NCBI RefSeq assembly: GCF_008704555.1
Contig: NZ_CP023702.1
Span: 6,300,001 to 6,364,000, forward strand
Reading direction: 5' to 3'
Length of the DNA: 64,000 nt
Source: Streptomyces nitrosporeus
GTDB lineage: Bacteria; Actinomycetota; Actinomycetes; Streptomycetales; Streptomycetaceae
Notes under the pieces: model-generated
Databases searched by the model: none
What the model saw: the letters and a program-made list of their open reading frames with translations, nothing else
What the model was told of the DNA's origin: nothing
Program-made: the position numbers and the translations under genes
In this document: positions 24,418-33,084 of the stretch, one piece after another
How the letters are laid out: every line of letters starts with the position of its first letter
Position numbering within the stretch: position 1 is the stretch's first letter

Positions 24418-25245
24418 ATGCGACAGGTCACACGTAAAGGCCTGATCACCATGGCAGCGGCGGGCGGCGTTCTCGCGCTCGGCGGGGGGTACGCACACGC
24501 GGACGCGGGTGCGGCAGGCGGTGCGTCGAACTCACCGGGCGTACTGTCGGGCAATTCCATCCAGGTTCCCGTCCACGTTCCCGTGAACGTCTGCGGAAAC
24601 TCCGTGGACGTCGTGGGCGCGCTCAACCCGGCGAGCGGGAACGGCTGCGGCAACGGGCCGGCGTACGCCGCTCACGCACAGTCCCCGGACAGCGCCCCGG
24701 CCGGCGGGCACGGGGCCGGCGGCCGGGAAGCCGGCGACCGGGGGACCGGGAGCCACACGTCCGAAGGACACGGCCCGGACGCCTACGGCTCCGGCGGCCA
24801 GGCGTCCGCGTACGACGAGACCCGCGGCAGCGGGGCGGGCACCGGCAGGCACCGGGCGTCCGGCGCCTCGGCGGAGGGTGAGGCGACGGGTTCGCCCGGC
24901 ATCCTCTCCGGCAACCAGGTACAGGTCCCGATCGAGGTGCCCGTCAACCTCTGCGGCAACAGCATCACCATCGGCGGTCTGCTCAACCCGGTCTTCGGCA
25001 ACGACTGCGAGAACGGGACCGGCCCGGCCACCCCCGAGGTGCCGCAGACGCCCGGGACCCCGCACGAGCCGGTGAAGCCGTCGGAGCCCTCTGAGCCCAG
25101 GGCCCCCGAGACCCAGTTCCTGTCCGACGAACAGCTCGCCCAGACCGGTGCGGGCGGCGCCGGACTGCTGATCCCGGCCGGCGCCGGGGCGCTGCTCGCG
25201 GGTGCGGGCGCGGTTCTCTACCGCCGGTCGCGCGCGGCCGCGTAA
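24418..25245 (+). CDS. chpC: Long chaplin with sortase signal, ChpC-like
   Basis: This 275-residue protein has a signal peptide (about 1-29), a first chaplin domain (about 38-78, Cys59 and Cys77), a Gly/His/Ser-rich linker of about 80 residues, and a second chaplin domain (about 158-200, ending near FGNDCENG). A Pro-rich wall-spanning segment follows, then the class E sortase motif LAQTG at 240-244, a hydrophobic helix and RRSR. Sortase would anchor it to peptidoglycan, where it seeds the surface layer of short chaplins. The ATG at 24418 follows AGGAAA. Confidence 0.93.
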   Translation: MRQVTRKGLITMAAAGGVLALGGGYAHADAGAAGGASNSPGVLSGNSIQVPVHVPVNVCGNSVDVVGALNPASGNGCGNGPAYAAHAQSPDSAPAGGHGAGGREAGDRGTGSHTSEGHGPDAYGSGGQASAYDETRGSGAGTGRHRASGASAEGEATGSPGILSGNQVQVPIEVPVNLCGNSITIGGLLNPVFGNDCENGTGPATPEVPQTPGTPHEPVKPSEPSEPRAPETQFLSDEQLAQTGAGGAGLLIPAGAGALLAGAGAVLYRRSRAAA

Positions 25246-25276
25246 CACCGGTACGCCCGGCCGTACGCCGGAAGAA

Positions 25277-25363
25277 GGAGCGGGTTCCGCGGGACGCGGG
25301 GCCCGCTCCGTGGTTCCGGGAGGCGGCCCGGGGTGTGAGCGAAGTCTCCGGGCGAGGAACCAC
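25277..25363. terminator. Two adjacent hairpins between convergent genes
   Basis: GGAGCGGG (25277-25284) pairs with CCCGCTCC (25302-25309). Immediately after, GTGGTTCC (25310-25317) pairs with GGAACCAC (25356-25363). Both lie in the gap between the long chaplin and the convergent DUF5703 gene and probably end both transcripts. Confidence 0.65.
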
Positions 25364-25390
25364 GGGGCCGGACCCCGGGGCGGCCCCCGG

Positions 25391-25579
25391 TTACCAGGTC
25401 GCCCGTATCTGGCGGATGATGCGGCGCCGTAGCCGCACTCTCCGGCTGCCGTCGAGGCGCAGCGTCAGGCGGTCCAACTCCCAGTGTCCGTACTCGGCGT
25501 GATCGGTCAGCAGGCGGGTCGCGTCCTTGCGGGACACCCCGCGTGGGACGTACACATCGATGAATTCGTATTCCGGCAT
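25391..25579 (-). CDS. DUF5703 family small protein
   Basis: This 62-residue basic protein has the conserved start MPEYEFIDVYVPRGVSRK and end RRRIIRQIRATW. It matches a small actinobacterial family I recognise as DUF5703. No membrane segment or signal peptide. Function unknown; the strongly basic C-terminal third (RRVRLRRR) suggests nucleic acid or ribosome contact. It is divergent from the next hypothetical gene, with only 47 bases between starts. Confidence 0.85.
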   Translation of the reverse strand: MPEYEFIDVYVPRGVSRKDATRLLTDHAEYGHWELDRLTLRLDGSRRVRLRRRIIRQIRATW

Positions 25580-25626
25580 CGCATCTATTGTGCGGGCAGA
25601 GGTCCGGTACGGATAGCGTCTGCACC

Positions 25627-26286
25627 ATGTCTGATGCTGCGCAGCCCACCGCTGCCGAGGTACGCTCCGCCGCCGATGCAGTCAAAGCCGCGATCGACCG
25701 CCACCTCGAGGCCGTCGAACGCCGCACCGGGGACGACGACCCCGCCGTCTACGACGCGTTCAACGCGCTGGCCGCCGCGGCCGAGGTCTACGACGAACTC
25801 CTCTACGACCGCCACGACGAGGTCACGCCCTTCGAGATCCCGGGCGTGGACGAGTCCCTGCCGCCGTACGCGGGTCCCGCCGAACCGCACGCCCTGAGCG
25901 TGCTGATCCGGCGCGACTACGCGGTGGCGGAACCCCAGCGGCTGATGGCCCAGGCGCAGCGGCTCGCGGACCTGGATCCGGACCGGCCCGACGACACCGC
26001 GGCACCGGCCGGCGGCAGTGTGCACGCGGCACTCGGGGTGCTCTTCGGTGAGTACGAGCCGGACGAGATCGCCACCAGGCACCTGGAGTTCGGCCTGGAG
26101 GAAGGGGACTCCACCCTCTGGGTCGCGGCGGCCGACGACCTTCCCGAACCGGGGGAATGGCTGGGCGCGCCCTTCGACGACACCGATCCCGCCACGGTCG
26201 TGTGCCGCTTCGACGTCAGCTCGGTCTTCGACGAGGACGACGAGGACGGTACGGACCCGGGCGCCGGGGGAGTACGCCGGATCTGA
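25627..26286 (+). CDS. Conserved hypothetical acidic protein
   Basis: This 219-residue, strongly acidic soluble protein opens with a helical segment (AADAVKAAIDRHLEAVERR) and continues with an alpha/beta region including YDELLYDRHDEVTPFEIPGVDE. It ends with an Asp/Glu-rich tail. Homologues are common in streptomycetes, but I know no function. The start at 25627 is the first ATG with a plausible leader. It is convergent with the RecD-like gene. The 185-base gap between them contains only imperfect GC-rich inverted repeats (for example 26297-26306 with 26412-26421). Confidence 0.75.
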   Translation: MSDAAQPTAAEVRSAADAVKAAIDRHLEAVERRTGDDDPAVYDAFNALAAAAEVYDELLYDRHDEVTPFEIPGVDESLPPYAGPAEPHALSVLIRRDYAVAEPQRLMAQAQRLADLDPDRPDDTAAPAGGSVHAALGVLFGEYEPDEIATRHLEFGLEEGDSTLWVAAADDLPEPGEWLGAPFDDTDPATVVCRFDVSSVFDEDDEDGTDPGAGGVRRI

Positions 26287-26471
26287 GGTCCGCCGTGTGG
26301 TCCGGGACGCCGGGGCGGGGTCTTCCCGCCGTGCCCCGGGAGGGCCGGGACGTCCCCGGAGCACGCGGCACCGCCGCCCCGGCCCGGGGACACGGCGGCC
26401 GGCGTCCCGGCCCCGGACCACGCCGGCGCCGCACCGCCCGGCGTCCCCCGCCGTCCGGGCCGTGCCGGTGG

Positions 26472-28829
26472 CTACGGCGCCCGGCCGTCCGGGGCGGGCA
26501 GTGCCTCCAGCAGCGGGCGGAGACGGGTCGTCCGCTCCTGCACCGGGACCGCGGCCACCGCGTGGGGGAGCGCCTGGTCCGCACCGTGCACCACGGACAG
26601 GTGCCGCTCGCCCCGGCTGAAGGCGGTGTACACCCAGGGCCGGCTCAGACCGCGTGCCACGTCGCCCGGCAGGACCACGACCACGGCGGGCCAGCGCGTC
26701 CCGGCGGCCTGGTGGGCGCTGACCGCCCAGCCGTGCCGTACCGAGGACTCGACCCGGTCCGGGGGCACGACGACCGGCGTCCCCGCGCAGTCCAGGCGCA
26801 GCCCCTCGGCGTCCGCCGAGACGACCGTCCCGGGGACGGCCCGCCCCGGAGCCGGTACGTGGATCACCCGGTCCCCGGGGTCGAAGCCGCCGAACCGGCC
26901 GGGCCCGGGGTTCAGACGCTGCTTCAGCGCCGCGTTCAGCGCCGTGGTGCCGGCCGGGCCGCGGTGCCCCACGGTGACCACCTGGGTGCCGGCCGGCGGG
27001 ACGCCGATGGCGCGCGGCACCGAGTCGGCGACCAGCTGCACCGTGCGGTGCACCGCCTCACCCGCGTCCCGGACGGGAACGATCACGACCTCCTTGCCGG
27101 GGGCGTCGACCTGGCCGAGCTCCCCGATACCGATGCCGGACACCAGCTCGCCGATGGGCCCGGGGTCCGGTGTGCGGGAGACCACCACGGGGCACGCCCC
27201 GGACGCGAGCACATCCGCGAACACCCGCCCCGCACCGGCCGATCCGAGGACCCCCGGGTCGCCGCTCAGCACCAGGCGGGTGCCGTCCGCGAGCGACTCC
27301 ACCAGCATCGCGGCCGTCTCCACATCGAGCTGCGGGGCGTCCAGCACCACCAGCAGATCGACGGCGAGCGCCCCGTCCGCGTCCCGCCCGGGACCCGACG
27401 CCCCCGAGAGCAGATCGGCCAGGACCACGGCGGAGCGCGGGTCCCCGGTCGCGGCGGCCAGCCTGCGCGCCCCGTCCGGGCTGTGGGCCGTCCCCAGGGC
27501 GCGCAGCCCGAGGCCTGCGGCGGCGGTGATCAGGGCCGCGGGCTCGGCACGGGCGGCCTCGCCGCCGCTGTGCGCGAGCAGACCCGCCGTCGCGGCCGCC
27601 CGGATCAGCTCACCCGCCGAAGGGGACGGCGCGGCCGCGACGGCCCCGGACCAGTCGGCGCCCCTCTCGCAGGAGTTGGCGAGCCTGGCCAGGCCGTCGG
27701 CGAGCGCCTCCTCGGCGAGCGCGTACCGGTCGAGACCCAGCAGGACCCGGGCCGGAGGCCCCTCGTCCCCGCCCGGCCCGGAGCCCTCCGCCGGGGCTCC
27801 GGGACCGTCGTCCACGGGTTCGGCCCGCCCGGCGCCGTCCTCCGCGGGATCCGGCCCCTCGTGGAAGGCGAGTACGACGCCCTCGGCCACCGCACGGGCC
27901 ACGGCCTCCCCGGCATCGGTGACACCGCGCCCGGCCAGCGCCGCCCGGACCTCGGAGGCGTCCAGCGCGGTGTGCCCCTGCAGCGCGGCCCGCTCCAGCA
28001 GCCAGCCCACCAGGGCCGCCGTACGCCGTTCGTCGTCCGGGGAGCAGCCGGGGCCGAGCAGGGCACGGGCGAAACCGTCCGCCTGCTCCGGGCGTACGCC
28101 GGGCACCGCCAGCAGCTGCCACGGATCCTCGCCGAGCAGTGCCGCGGCCTGCTCACCGAGCGTGGCAGCCGTCGGCGGGGCCAGCGACCCGGGGGCCCCG
28201 CCGCGGGCGAGTACCGCCGCCACCGAGGACACCGCCTCGGGCGGGACCGGGCGCACGGCGGCGGGCGCGGGCCGGTGGGCGGGCCGCTCCGCGGGCGCGG
28301 GAGCAGGCTCGGCCCGGCGCGGCGCGGGCGCGGGGGAGTCGAAGAAGGCCGTCCCGGCCTTCTCGCCGCTCTCCACGGCCCGCACGGCCGCCAGCAGATC
28401 GGCCGCGGGGCCGCTCAGCTTCGCGCCCGCGGAGACGGGGCCGCCCCGGGCCGCCTTGCGCTTCTCGATCCGCTCCCGCAGCTCCCGCTGGGCGGCCAGC
28501 TCGGCCTCGGCCTCCGACAGCTCCGCGGCCTTCCCCGCCCCGTCGGCCTCCCCGCCCTCCCCACCAGGGCTGCCGCCCGGGGTACCGGGACCGTCGTCCT
28601 CCCCGTCGGGGCCGCCGTCCGGGGCGCCATGGACGCCGTCCTCCCCGTCGGAGCCGCTGTCCGGGATGCCGGGGCTGCCTTCCGGGGTACCGGGACCGTC
28701 GTCCTCCCCGTCGGGGCCGGCCTCCGCGCCGTCCCCGGCGGGTGCGCCGGCGTCGTCGGCGGCCTCCGCGCGCGCCTCGTCGTTCTCGGCCGCGGGGTCC
28801 GGGGATTCGCCCCGGGGAAGCGCAGTCAC
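26472..28829 (-). CDS. RecD2-like protein with inactivated ATPase motifs
   Basis: This 785-residue protein aligns along its length with RecD2-type SF1 helicases: a helix-hairpin-helix (about 231-259, LLGEDPWQLLAVPGV), the two RecA domains, and the UvrD_C_2-like end (AVSAHQAAGTRWPAVVVVL 702-720, VYTAFSRGERHLSVV 733-747). Catalytic motifs are lost. The Walker A position reads LLAHSGGEAAR (418-428) with no GKT. Walker B reads VVLDAPQLD instead of IVDEASMVD. Motif III reads GDPGVLGS instead of GDPDQLPS. The first 100 residues are an acidic Gly/Pro repeat region with an internal duplication. The GTG start overlaps the aldo-keto reductase stop (GTGA). Likely a non-hydrolysing DNA-binding or scaffold protein. 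Confidence 0.82.
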   Translation of the reverse strand: MTALPRGESPDPAAENDEARAEAADDAGAPAGDGAEAGPDGEDDGPGTPEGSPGIPDSGSDGEDGVHGAPDGGPDGEDDGPGTPGGSPGGEGGEADGAGKAAELSEAEAELAAQRELRERIEKRKAARGGPVSAGAKLSGPAADLLAAVRAVESGEKAGTAFFDSPAPAPRRAEPAPAPAERPAHRPAPAAVRPVPPEAVSSVAAVLARGGAPGSLAPPTAATLGEQAAALLGEDPWQLLAVPGVRPEQADGFARALLGPGCSPDDERRTAALVGWLLERAALQGHTALDASEVRAALAGRGVTDAGEAVARAVAEGVVLAFHEGPDPAEDGAGRAEPVDDGPGAPAEGSGPGGDEGPPARVLLGLDRYALAEEALADGLARLANSCERGADWSGAVAAAPSPSAGELIRAAATAGLLAHSGGEAARAEPAALITAAAGLGLRALGTAHSPDGARRLAAATGDPRSAVVLADLLSGASGPGRDADGALAVDLLVVLDAPQLDVETAAMLVESLADGTRLVLSGDPGVLGSAGAGRVFADVLASGACPVVVSRTPDPGPIGELVSGIGIGELGQVDAPGKEVVIVPVRDAGEAVHRTVQLVADSVPRAIGVPPAGTQVVTVGHRGPAGTTALNAALKQRLNPGPGRFGGFDPGDRVIHVPAPGRAVPGTVVSADAEGLRLDCAGTPVVVPPDRVESSVRHGWAVSAHQAAGTRWPAVVVVLPGDVARGLSRPWVYTAFSRGERHLSVVHGADQALPHAVAAVPVQERTTRLRPLLEALPAPDGRAP
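28567..28719 (-). repeat. 105-bp in-frame internal duplication
   Basis: A 38-base stretch (28577-28614) is repeated exactly at 28682-28719, and the similarity extends about ten bases to the left with two mismatches. The copies are 105 bases apart, so they encode two near-identical 35-residue units (around DGEDDGPGTP) in the acidic N-terminus of the RecD-like protein. Exact identity points to a recent duplication or ongoing homogenisation. Confidence 0.85.
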
Positions 28830-29809
28830 AGCGTGCTCCAGTCCTGGTCGGGATAGCGGTGCACGGGCGCCGACACATCGTCGAGCGCCTGGCAGATCTC
28901 GTCAGGAAGCGTAAGCGCCTCCACCGACAGCGCCTCCGACAGCTGACGCGCGTTGCGTGCGCCGACGACCGGGGCCGCCACCCCGGGGCGGTCACGGACC
29001 CAGGCCAGCGCCACCTGCAACGGCGTGGCCGCCAGCCCGTCCGCGGCCGTCACCACCGCGTCCACGATCCGGCCCGCCGCCTCGTCCAGATACGGTTCGA
29101 CGAACGGGGCCAGCAGTTCCGAGGCGCCCCGCGAGCCGGACGGCGTCCCCGTCCGGTACTTCCCCGTCAGCACCCCCCGCCCGAGCGGGGACGACGGCAG
29201 CAGCCCCACCCCCAGGTCCCGCGCGGCCGGCAGTACCTCCCGCTCCACGCCCCGCTGGAGCAGCGAATACTCCATCTGGGTACTCGCCAGCCGGGTGCGG
29301 ACCCCCGGTGCGGCCAGCTGCCAGGTCGCGGCCTTGGCCAGCTGCCAGCCGCTGAAGTTCGACACCCCGGCGTATCTGGCCCGCCCCGACGACACCGCCA
29401 GGTCCACCGCCTGCAGGGTCTCCTCCAGCGGGGTCCGGGGGTCGAAGGCGTGGACCTGCCACAGGTCCACGTAATCCGTCCCCAGCCGCTCCAGGGACGC
29501 GTCCAGGGAGGCGAGCAGGTGCCCGCGCGACCCGTCGAAGCGGCGGCAGGGGTCCGGGACGCTCCCGGCCTTCGTCGCGACGACCAGATCCTGCCGGGGC
29601 ACGATGTTCCCGACGAGCCGCCCCAGCAGGTACTCCGCCTCCCCGCTCCCGTACACATCGGCGGTGTCGACCAGGGTCCCGCCCGCCTCCCAGAAGGCCC
29701 TGAGCTGTTCGGCGGCGTCGTGCTCGTCGGTGTCCCGGCCCCAGGTCAGGGTGCCGAGCCCGATCCGGGACACACGAAGGCCGGTGCGGCCGAGATGCCT
29801 CTGCTCCAT
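28826..29809 (-). CDS. Aldo/keto reductase
   Basis: This 327-residue NADPH-dependent reductase has a TIM-barrel fold with the tetrad regions DTADVYGSGEAE (Asp, Tyr), VVATKAG (Lys) and DLWQVHAFD (His). The C-terminal cofactor site is around APVVGARNARQL. It reduces carbonyls; substrate unknown. The ATG at 29809 is chosen over an upstream one at 29860 because the family begins MEQRHLGRTGLRVSRIGLGT. It is followed by the RecD-like gene with overlapping stop and start, and is divergent from the LLM oxidoreductase. Confidence 0.9.
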   Translation of the reverse strand: MEQRHLGRTGLRVSRIGLGTLTWGRDTDEHDAAEQLRAFWEAGGTLVDTADVYGSGEAEYLLGRLVGNIVPRQDLVVATKAGSVPDPCRRFDGSRGHLLASLDASLERLGTDYVDLWQVHAFDPRTPLEETLQAVDLAVSSGRARYAGVSNFSGWQLAKAATWQLAAPGVRTRLASTQMEYSLLQRGVEREVLPAARDLGVGLLPSSPLGRGVLTGKYRTGTPSGSRGASELLAPFVEPYLDEAAGRIVDAVVTAADGLAATPLQVALAWVRDRPGVAAPVVGARNARQLSEALSVEALTLPDEICQALDDVSAPVHRYPDQDWSTL

Positions 29810-29905
29810 GGGCGCTGAGATTACTGGCCGGGGCCCCGCCCGCGGGAAGCCTGTGGACAACCCGGCCCCCTGAGCCGGGGCCTGCCGGATTCCCGCGGCC
29901 CGCGC

Positions 29906-29939
29906 TAGAGTCCGGACACACGTACGTTACTGATCGGTA
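29906..29939 (+). promoter_or_regulatory. Promoter -10 and palindrome before the LLM oxidoreductase
   Basis: TAGAGT (29906-29911) is a plausible -10 hexamer. Seventeen bases downstream lies TACTGATCGGTA (29928-29939), a palindrome with one mismatched pair, just before the AGGGAG ribosome site. Its placement over the start of the transcript would suit a TetR-type repressor. Confidence 0.45.
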
Positions 29940-29954
29940 GAGGGAGTGTGGCCC

Positions 29955-31007
29955 ATGCGGCTCGGCATCAATCTCGGTTACTGGGGAGCCGGTATGGACG
30001 GCGACAACCTCGCCGTCGCCCAGGAGGCGGACCGCCTCGGTTACGACGTCTGCTGGGCGGCCGAGGCCTACGGCTCCGACGTACCGACGGTGCTGGCCTG
30101 GGTGGCCTCGCAGACCGAGTCCATCGACGTCGGCTCCGCCATCATGCAGATCCCCGCCCGCCAGCCCGCCATGACGGCGATGACCGCGGCCACCCTCGAC
30201 TCGCTCTCCAAGGGCCGCTTCCGGCTCGGCCTCGGCGTCTCCGGCCCCCAGGTCTCCGAGGGGTGGTACGGCGTCAAGTTCGACAAGCCGCTGGCCCGCA
30301 CCCGCGAGTACGTCGAGATCGTGCGCAAGGCGATGTCCCGGGAACGGCTGTCCTACGAGGGCGAGCACTGGACGCTGCCGCTGCCCGACGGCCCCGGCAA
30401 GCCCATCAAGCTGACCGTCCACCCGCAGCGCGAGCACATCCCGCTCTACATCGCCGCCATCGGCCCGAAGAACCTGGAGCAGACCGGCGAGATCGCCGAC
30501 GGCGCCCTGCTCATCTTCCCGTCCGCCGAGCACCTGGAGGAGACGGCGGTCAGCCACCTGCGGGCCGGACGCGAGAAGGCCGGCAAAACCATGGACGGCT
30601 TCGACGTCTGCCCCACGCTGCCCCTCGCCGTCGGCGAGGACGTCAACGGCCTCGCCGACATGTTCCGCCCCTACACCGCCCTGTACGTCGGCGGCATGGG
30701 CAGCCGCAAGCAGAACTTCTACAACAACCTCGCCCGGCGCATGGGCTACGAGAAGGAAGCCGCCGAGATCCAGGACAAGTACCTGTCCGGTGACAAGAAC
30801 GGCGCCGCGGCCGCCGTCCCGCACGAGCTCATCGACCGCACCACCCTGCTGGGGCCCGTCGAGCGGATCGCCGACCGGATGCAGGCCTACGCCGCGGCGG
30901 GCGTCACCACCCTGACGCTCGCCCCCGCCGGTTTCACCCTCGACGAGCGTCTCGCCGCCCTGCGCGCCGGCACCGAGGCACTGGAGCGGTCGGGCCTCGC
31001 CTCCTGA
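29955..31007 (+). CDS. LLM class F420-dependent oxidoreductase
   Basis: This 350-residue luciferase-like TIM-barrel protein is of the actinobacterial F420-binding type. Characteristic segments are MRLGINLGYWG, ADRLGYDVCWAAEAYGSD, RFRLGLGVSGPQV and VPLYIAAIGPKNLE-like HIPLYIAAIGPKNLEQTGE. It reduces or oxidises unknown small molecules using coenzyme F420. The ATG at 29955 has GGGAG eight bases upstream. It stands alone with its own regulated promoter region. Confidence 0.88.
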   Translation: MRLGINLGYWGAGMDGDNLAVAQEADRLGYDVCWAAEAYGSDVPTVLAWVASQTESIDVGSAIMQIPARQPAMTAMTAATLDSLSKGRFRLGLGVSGPQVSEGWYGVKFDKPLARTREYVEIVRKAMSRERLSYEGEHWTLPLPDGPGKPIKLTVHPQREHIPLYIAAIGPKNLEQTGEIADGALLIFPSAEHLEETAVSHLRAGREKAGKTMDGFDVCPTLPLAVGEDVNGLADMFRPYTALYVGGMGSRKQNFYNNLARRMGYEKEAAEIQDKYLSGDKNGAAAAVPHELIDRTTLLGPVERIADRMQAYAAAGVTTLTLAPAGFTLDERLAALRAGTEALERSGLAS

Positions 31008-31180
31008 CCCCGCGGGGCCGACCGGCCCGCCGCCCCACGCCGGTGGCGGGCCGGGGGGCCGGTGCCGGGAAGCGGTGCCGCCCGGCGGCGGACCCCCCCG
31101 GCGGACCACCTCGTGTTGCCTACCGGCGGGTACGGAAATTGACTGTCGCTCCGCGGACACCGGTGCGAAAGGCGGCAGTG

Positions 31181-31969
31181 ATGCTCTCGGCGAAGAGTCT
31201 GTTCCAGGAGATCCTCGACAACGACGACTCGTACCGCCTGTTCTGCTCGATCGCGGCGGGCGGGGAGGCCCAGGGCGGCTGGGAGAACGGCCGGATCGCC
31301 GCCCTCGTCCCCGCGTCGCTCCGCGGTCTCGGCCCCAAGATCGCCCGGCACGGCGCCGACGAGGACAAGCACGGACGCATCTTCAACGCCCTGCTCAGGC
31401 AGCGCGGTCTGACACCGGCCGAGGTGCCCCACGAGACGGACTACACCCTCCTCCTGGAACGCCGGGGCATCGGGCTCGCCCACGAGCGGCTCAGCCGCGA
31501 CACCCCCCTCACCGAGCGGGACATCATCGTCTACCTGTGCCACAGCCGGGTGACCGAACAACGGGCCTCCGAACAGATGCGGCTGCTGCTCCGGCTGTTC
31601 GCGGACCACCCCGCCGTCGGACGCGCCGTCCGGATGATCTCCCGCGACGAGGACAACCACCTCGCCTACTGCCACGAGGAACTGCTCCGCCTCGCCGCCG
31701 CCGGGCACGGCCGCACCGTCCGGGCCGTGCTGCGTGACTGCGCGCTCGCGGAGATCAGGGTCTACCGGGACGTCAGCCTCGCCGTGATGGACCACATGGG
31801 CGCCCTGCTGGGCTGGACCCGCGCCAGGAACGCCGTCCTGGCCGCCGGGATCCACGCGACGTACGCCTACGAGAGGCTGGGCGGCTGGCGCCGGATGGTG
31901 AGCCTGCGGCAGCCGGCCCGCACCGACGCGCTGGGCACCGGCACGGCCCCCGAGGCGGAGTACGCCTGA
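31181..31969 (+). CDS. Ferritin-like domain protein
   Basis: This 262-residue protein has an N-terminal four-helix ferritin-like domain. Metal-site candidates are GGEAQGGW, HGADEDKHGRIF (ExxH-type) and SRDEDNHLAYCHEE (DExxH-type), which together could hold a di-iron centre. The C-terminal 80 residues are helical, perhaps membrane-associated. Function unknown; it may be an oxidase or desaturase-like enzyme rather than iron storage. It converges on corA with only 15 bases between stops and no clear hairpin. Confidence 0.8.
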   Translation: MLSAKSLFQEILDNDDSYRLFCSIAAGGEAQGGWENGRIAALVPASLRGLGPKIARHGADEDKHGRIFNALLRQRGLTPAEVPHETDYTLLLERRGIGLAHERLSRDTPLTERDIIVYLCHSRVTEQRASEQMRLLLRLFADHPAVGRAVRMISRDEDNHLAYCHEELLRLAAAGHGRTVRAVLRDCALAEIRVYRDVSLAVMDHMGALLGWTRARNAVLAAGIHATYAYERLGGWRRMVSLRQPARTDALGTGTAPEAEYA

Positions 31970-31984
31970 ACCCGGCCCGCGCCC

Positions 31985-32971
31985 TCAGAGCCAGCCGCGG
32001 CGCTTGAACTGGCGGTACAGACCGAGGACCGTGAGCACCATCAGCGCCAGCACCGCCGGGTACGCCCACACCTGGCGCAGTTCCGGCATGTGCTCGAAGT
32101 TCATCCCGTAGATCCCGGCGACCATGGTGGGGACGGCGGCCATCGCCGCCCACGCCGAGATCTTCCGCATGTCGTCGTTCTGCCGCACACCCACCTGCGC
32201 CAGATGCGCGGACAGGATGTCCGAGAGCAGCCGGTCCAGGCCCTCCACGTGCTCGTTGGCCCGGGTCAGATGGTCGCTCACGTCCCGGAAGAAGGGCTGC
32301 GAGTCCTTGTTCACGAAGGGCACCCCCGCGCTCGCCAGCCGCGCGACCGGTGCGGCCAGCGGCCCGGTGGCCCGGCGGAACTCCAGGATCTGCCGCTTGA
32401 AGGTGTAGATGCTCGCCGCGGTGTTCCTGGTGTCCGAGCCGGTGTCCGGGGCGAAGACCTCCGCCTCCAGCTCCTCCAGGTCGTTCTGGAGCTCGGCGGC
32501 CACCTCGATGTAGTGGTCCACCACCGCGTCACCCACCGCGTACAGCACCGACGTCGGCCCGTGCCCGAGCACCTCCGGCTCGGCCTCCAGACGCCGCCGT
32601 ACGGCCGCGAGCGGCGCGCCCTCGCCGTGCCGCACCGTCACCACGAAGGAGTCGCCGATGAACAGCATCAGCTCGTCCGCGGTGACCACGTCGTTCTCCG
32701 CGTCGTAGACCACCGGCTTGACGACCACGAAGAGCGAGTCGTCGTAGACCTCCAGCTTGGGCCGCTGATGGGCGCGCAGGGCGTCCTCCACCGCCAGCGG
32801 GTGCAGCCCGAACTCGCTGCTGACCCGGTCGAACTCCTTCTCCGTCGGCTCATGGAGCCCGACCCAGACGAAGGCGTCCCCCGCCTCCCGGGCCAGGGCG
32901 AGGGCGTCGGCGAAGTCGGCGGGGCCCTCGGTCCGGCGTCCGCCCCGGTAGATGCCGCAGTCCACGATCAC
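31985..32971 (-). CDS. corA: Magnesium/cobalt transporter CorA
   Basis: This 328-residue channel has a large cytoplasmic alpha/beta funnel domain, a long stalk helix and two C-terminal membrane helices. The selectivity motif GMN appears in AGIYGMNFEHMPEL, and the C-terminus ends in the basic FKRRGWL. The GTG start at 32971 is used; the ATG at 32979 is out of frame. Divergent from the histidine phosphatase gene. Confidence 0.93.
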   Translation of the reverse strand: MIVDCGIYRGGRRTEGPADFADALALAREAGDAFVWVGLHEPTEKEFDRVSSEFGLHPLAVEDALRAHQRPKLEVYDDSLFVVVKPVVYDAENDVVTADELMLFIGDSFVVTVRHGEGAPLAAVRRRLEAEPEVLGHGPTSVLYAVGDAVVDHYIEVAAELQNDLEELEAEVFAPDTGSDTRNTAASIYTFKRQILEFRRATGPLAAPVARLASAGVPFVNKDSQPFFRDVSDHLTRANEHVEGLDRLLSDILSAHLAQVGVRQNDDMRKISAWAAMAAVPTMVAGIYGMNFEHMPELRQVWAYPAVLALMVLTVLGLYRQFKRRGWL

Positions 32972-33084
32972 GCGCGCATTCTTCCCTGCTGTCGGTTTCC
33001 GTGCATCCCCCGTGTGCCCTCCCCGGGACGATCCGTAACCCGGACCCGGCCGGGGACGGCCGGGCAGCCCGTACGCTGGCAGGT

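Noticed and set aside
26297..26421. Inverted repeat flanking the gap between the hypothetical and RecD-like genes, considered as a transposon end
   Set aside because: Only about ten perfect bases, no target duplication and no transposase; most likely a convergent terminator.
26157..28914. Plus-strand open frames of 760-900 codons across the RecD-like gene
   Set aside because: Low-complexity Ser/Arg/Gly/Pro translation with no domain. The minus strand gives a full RecD2-like alignment instead.
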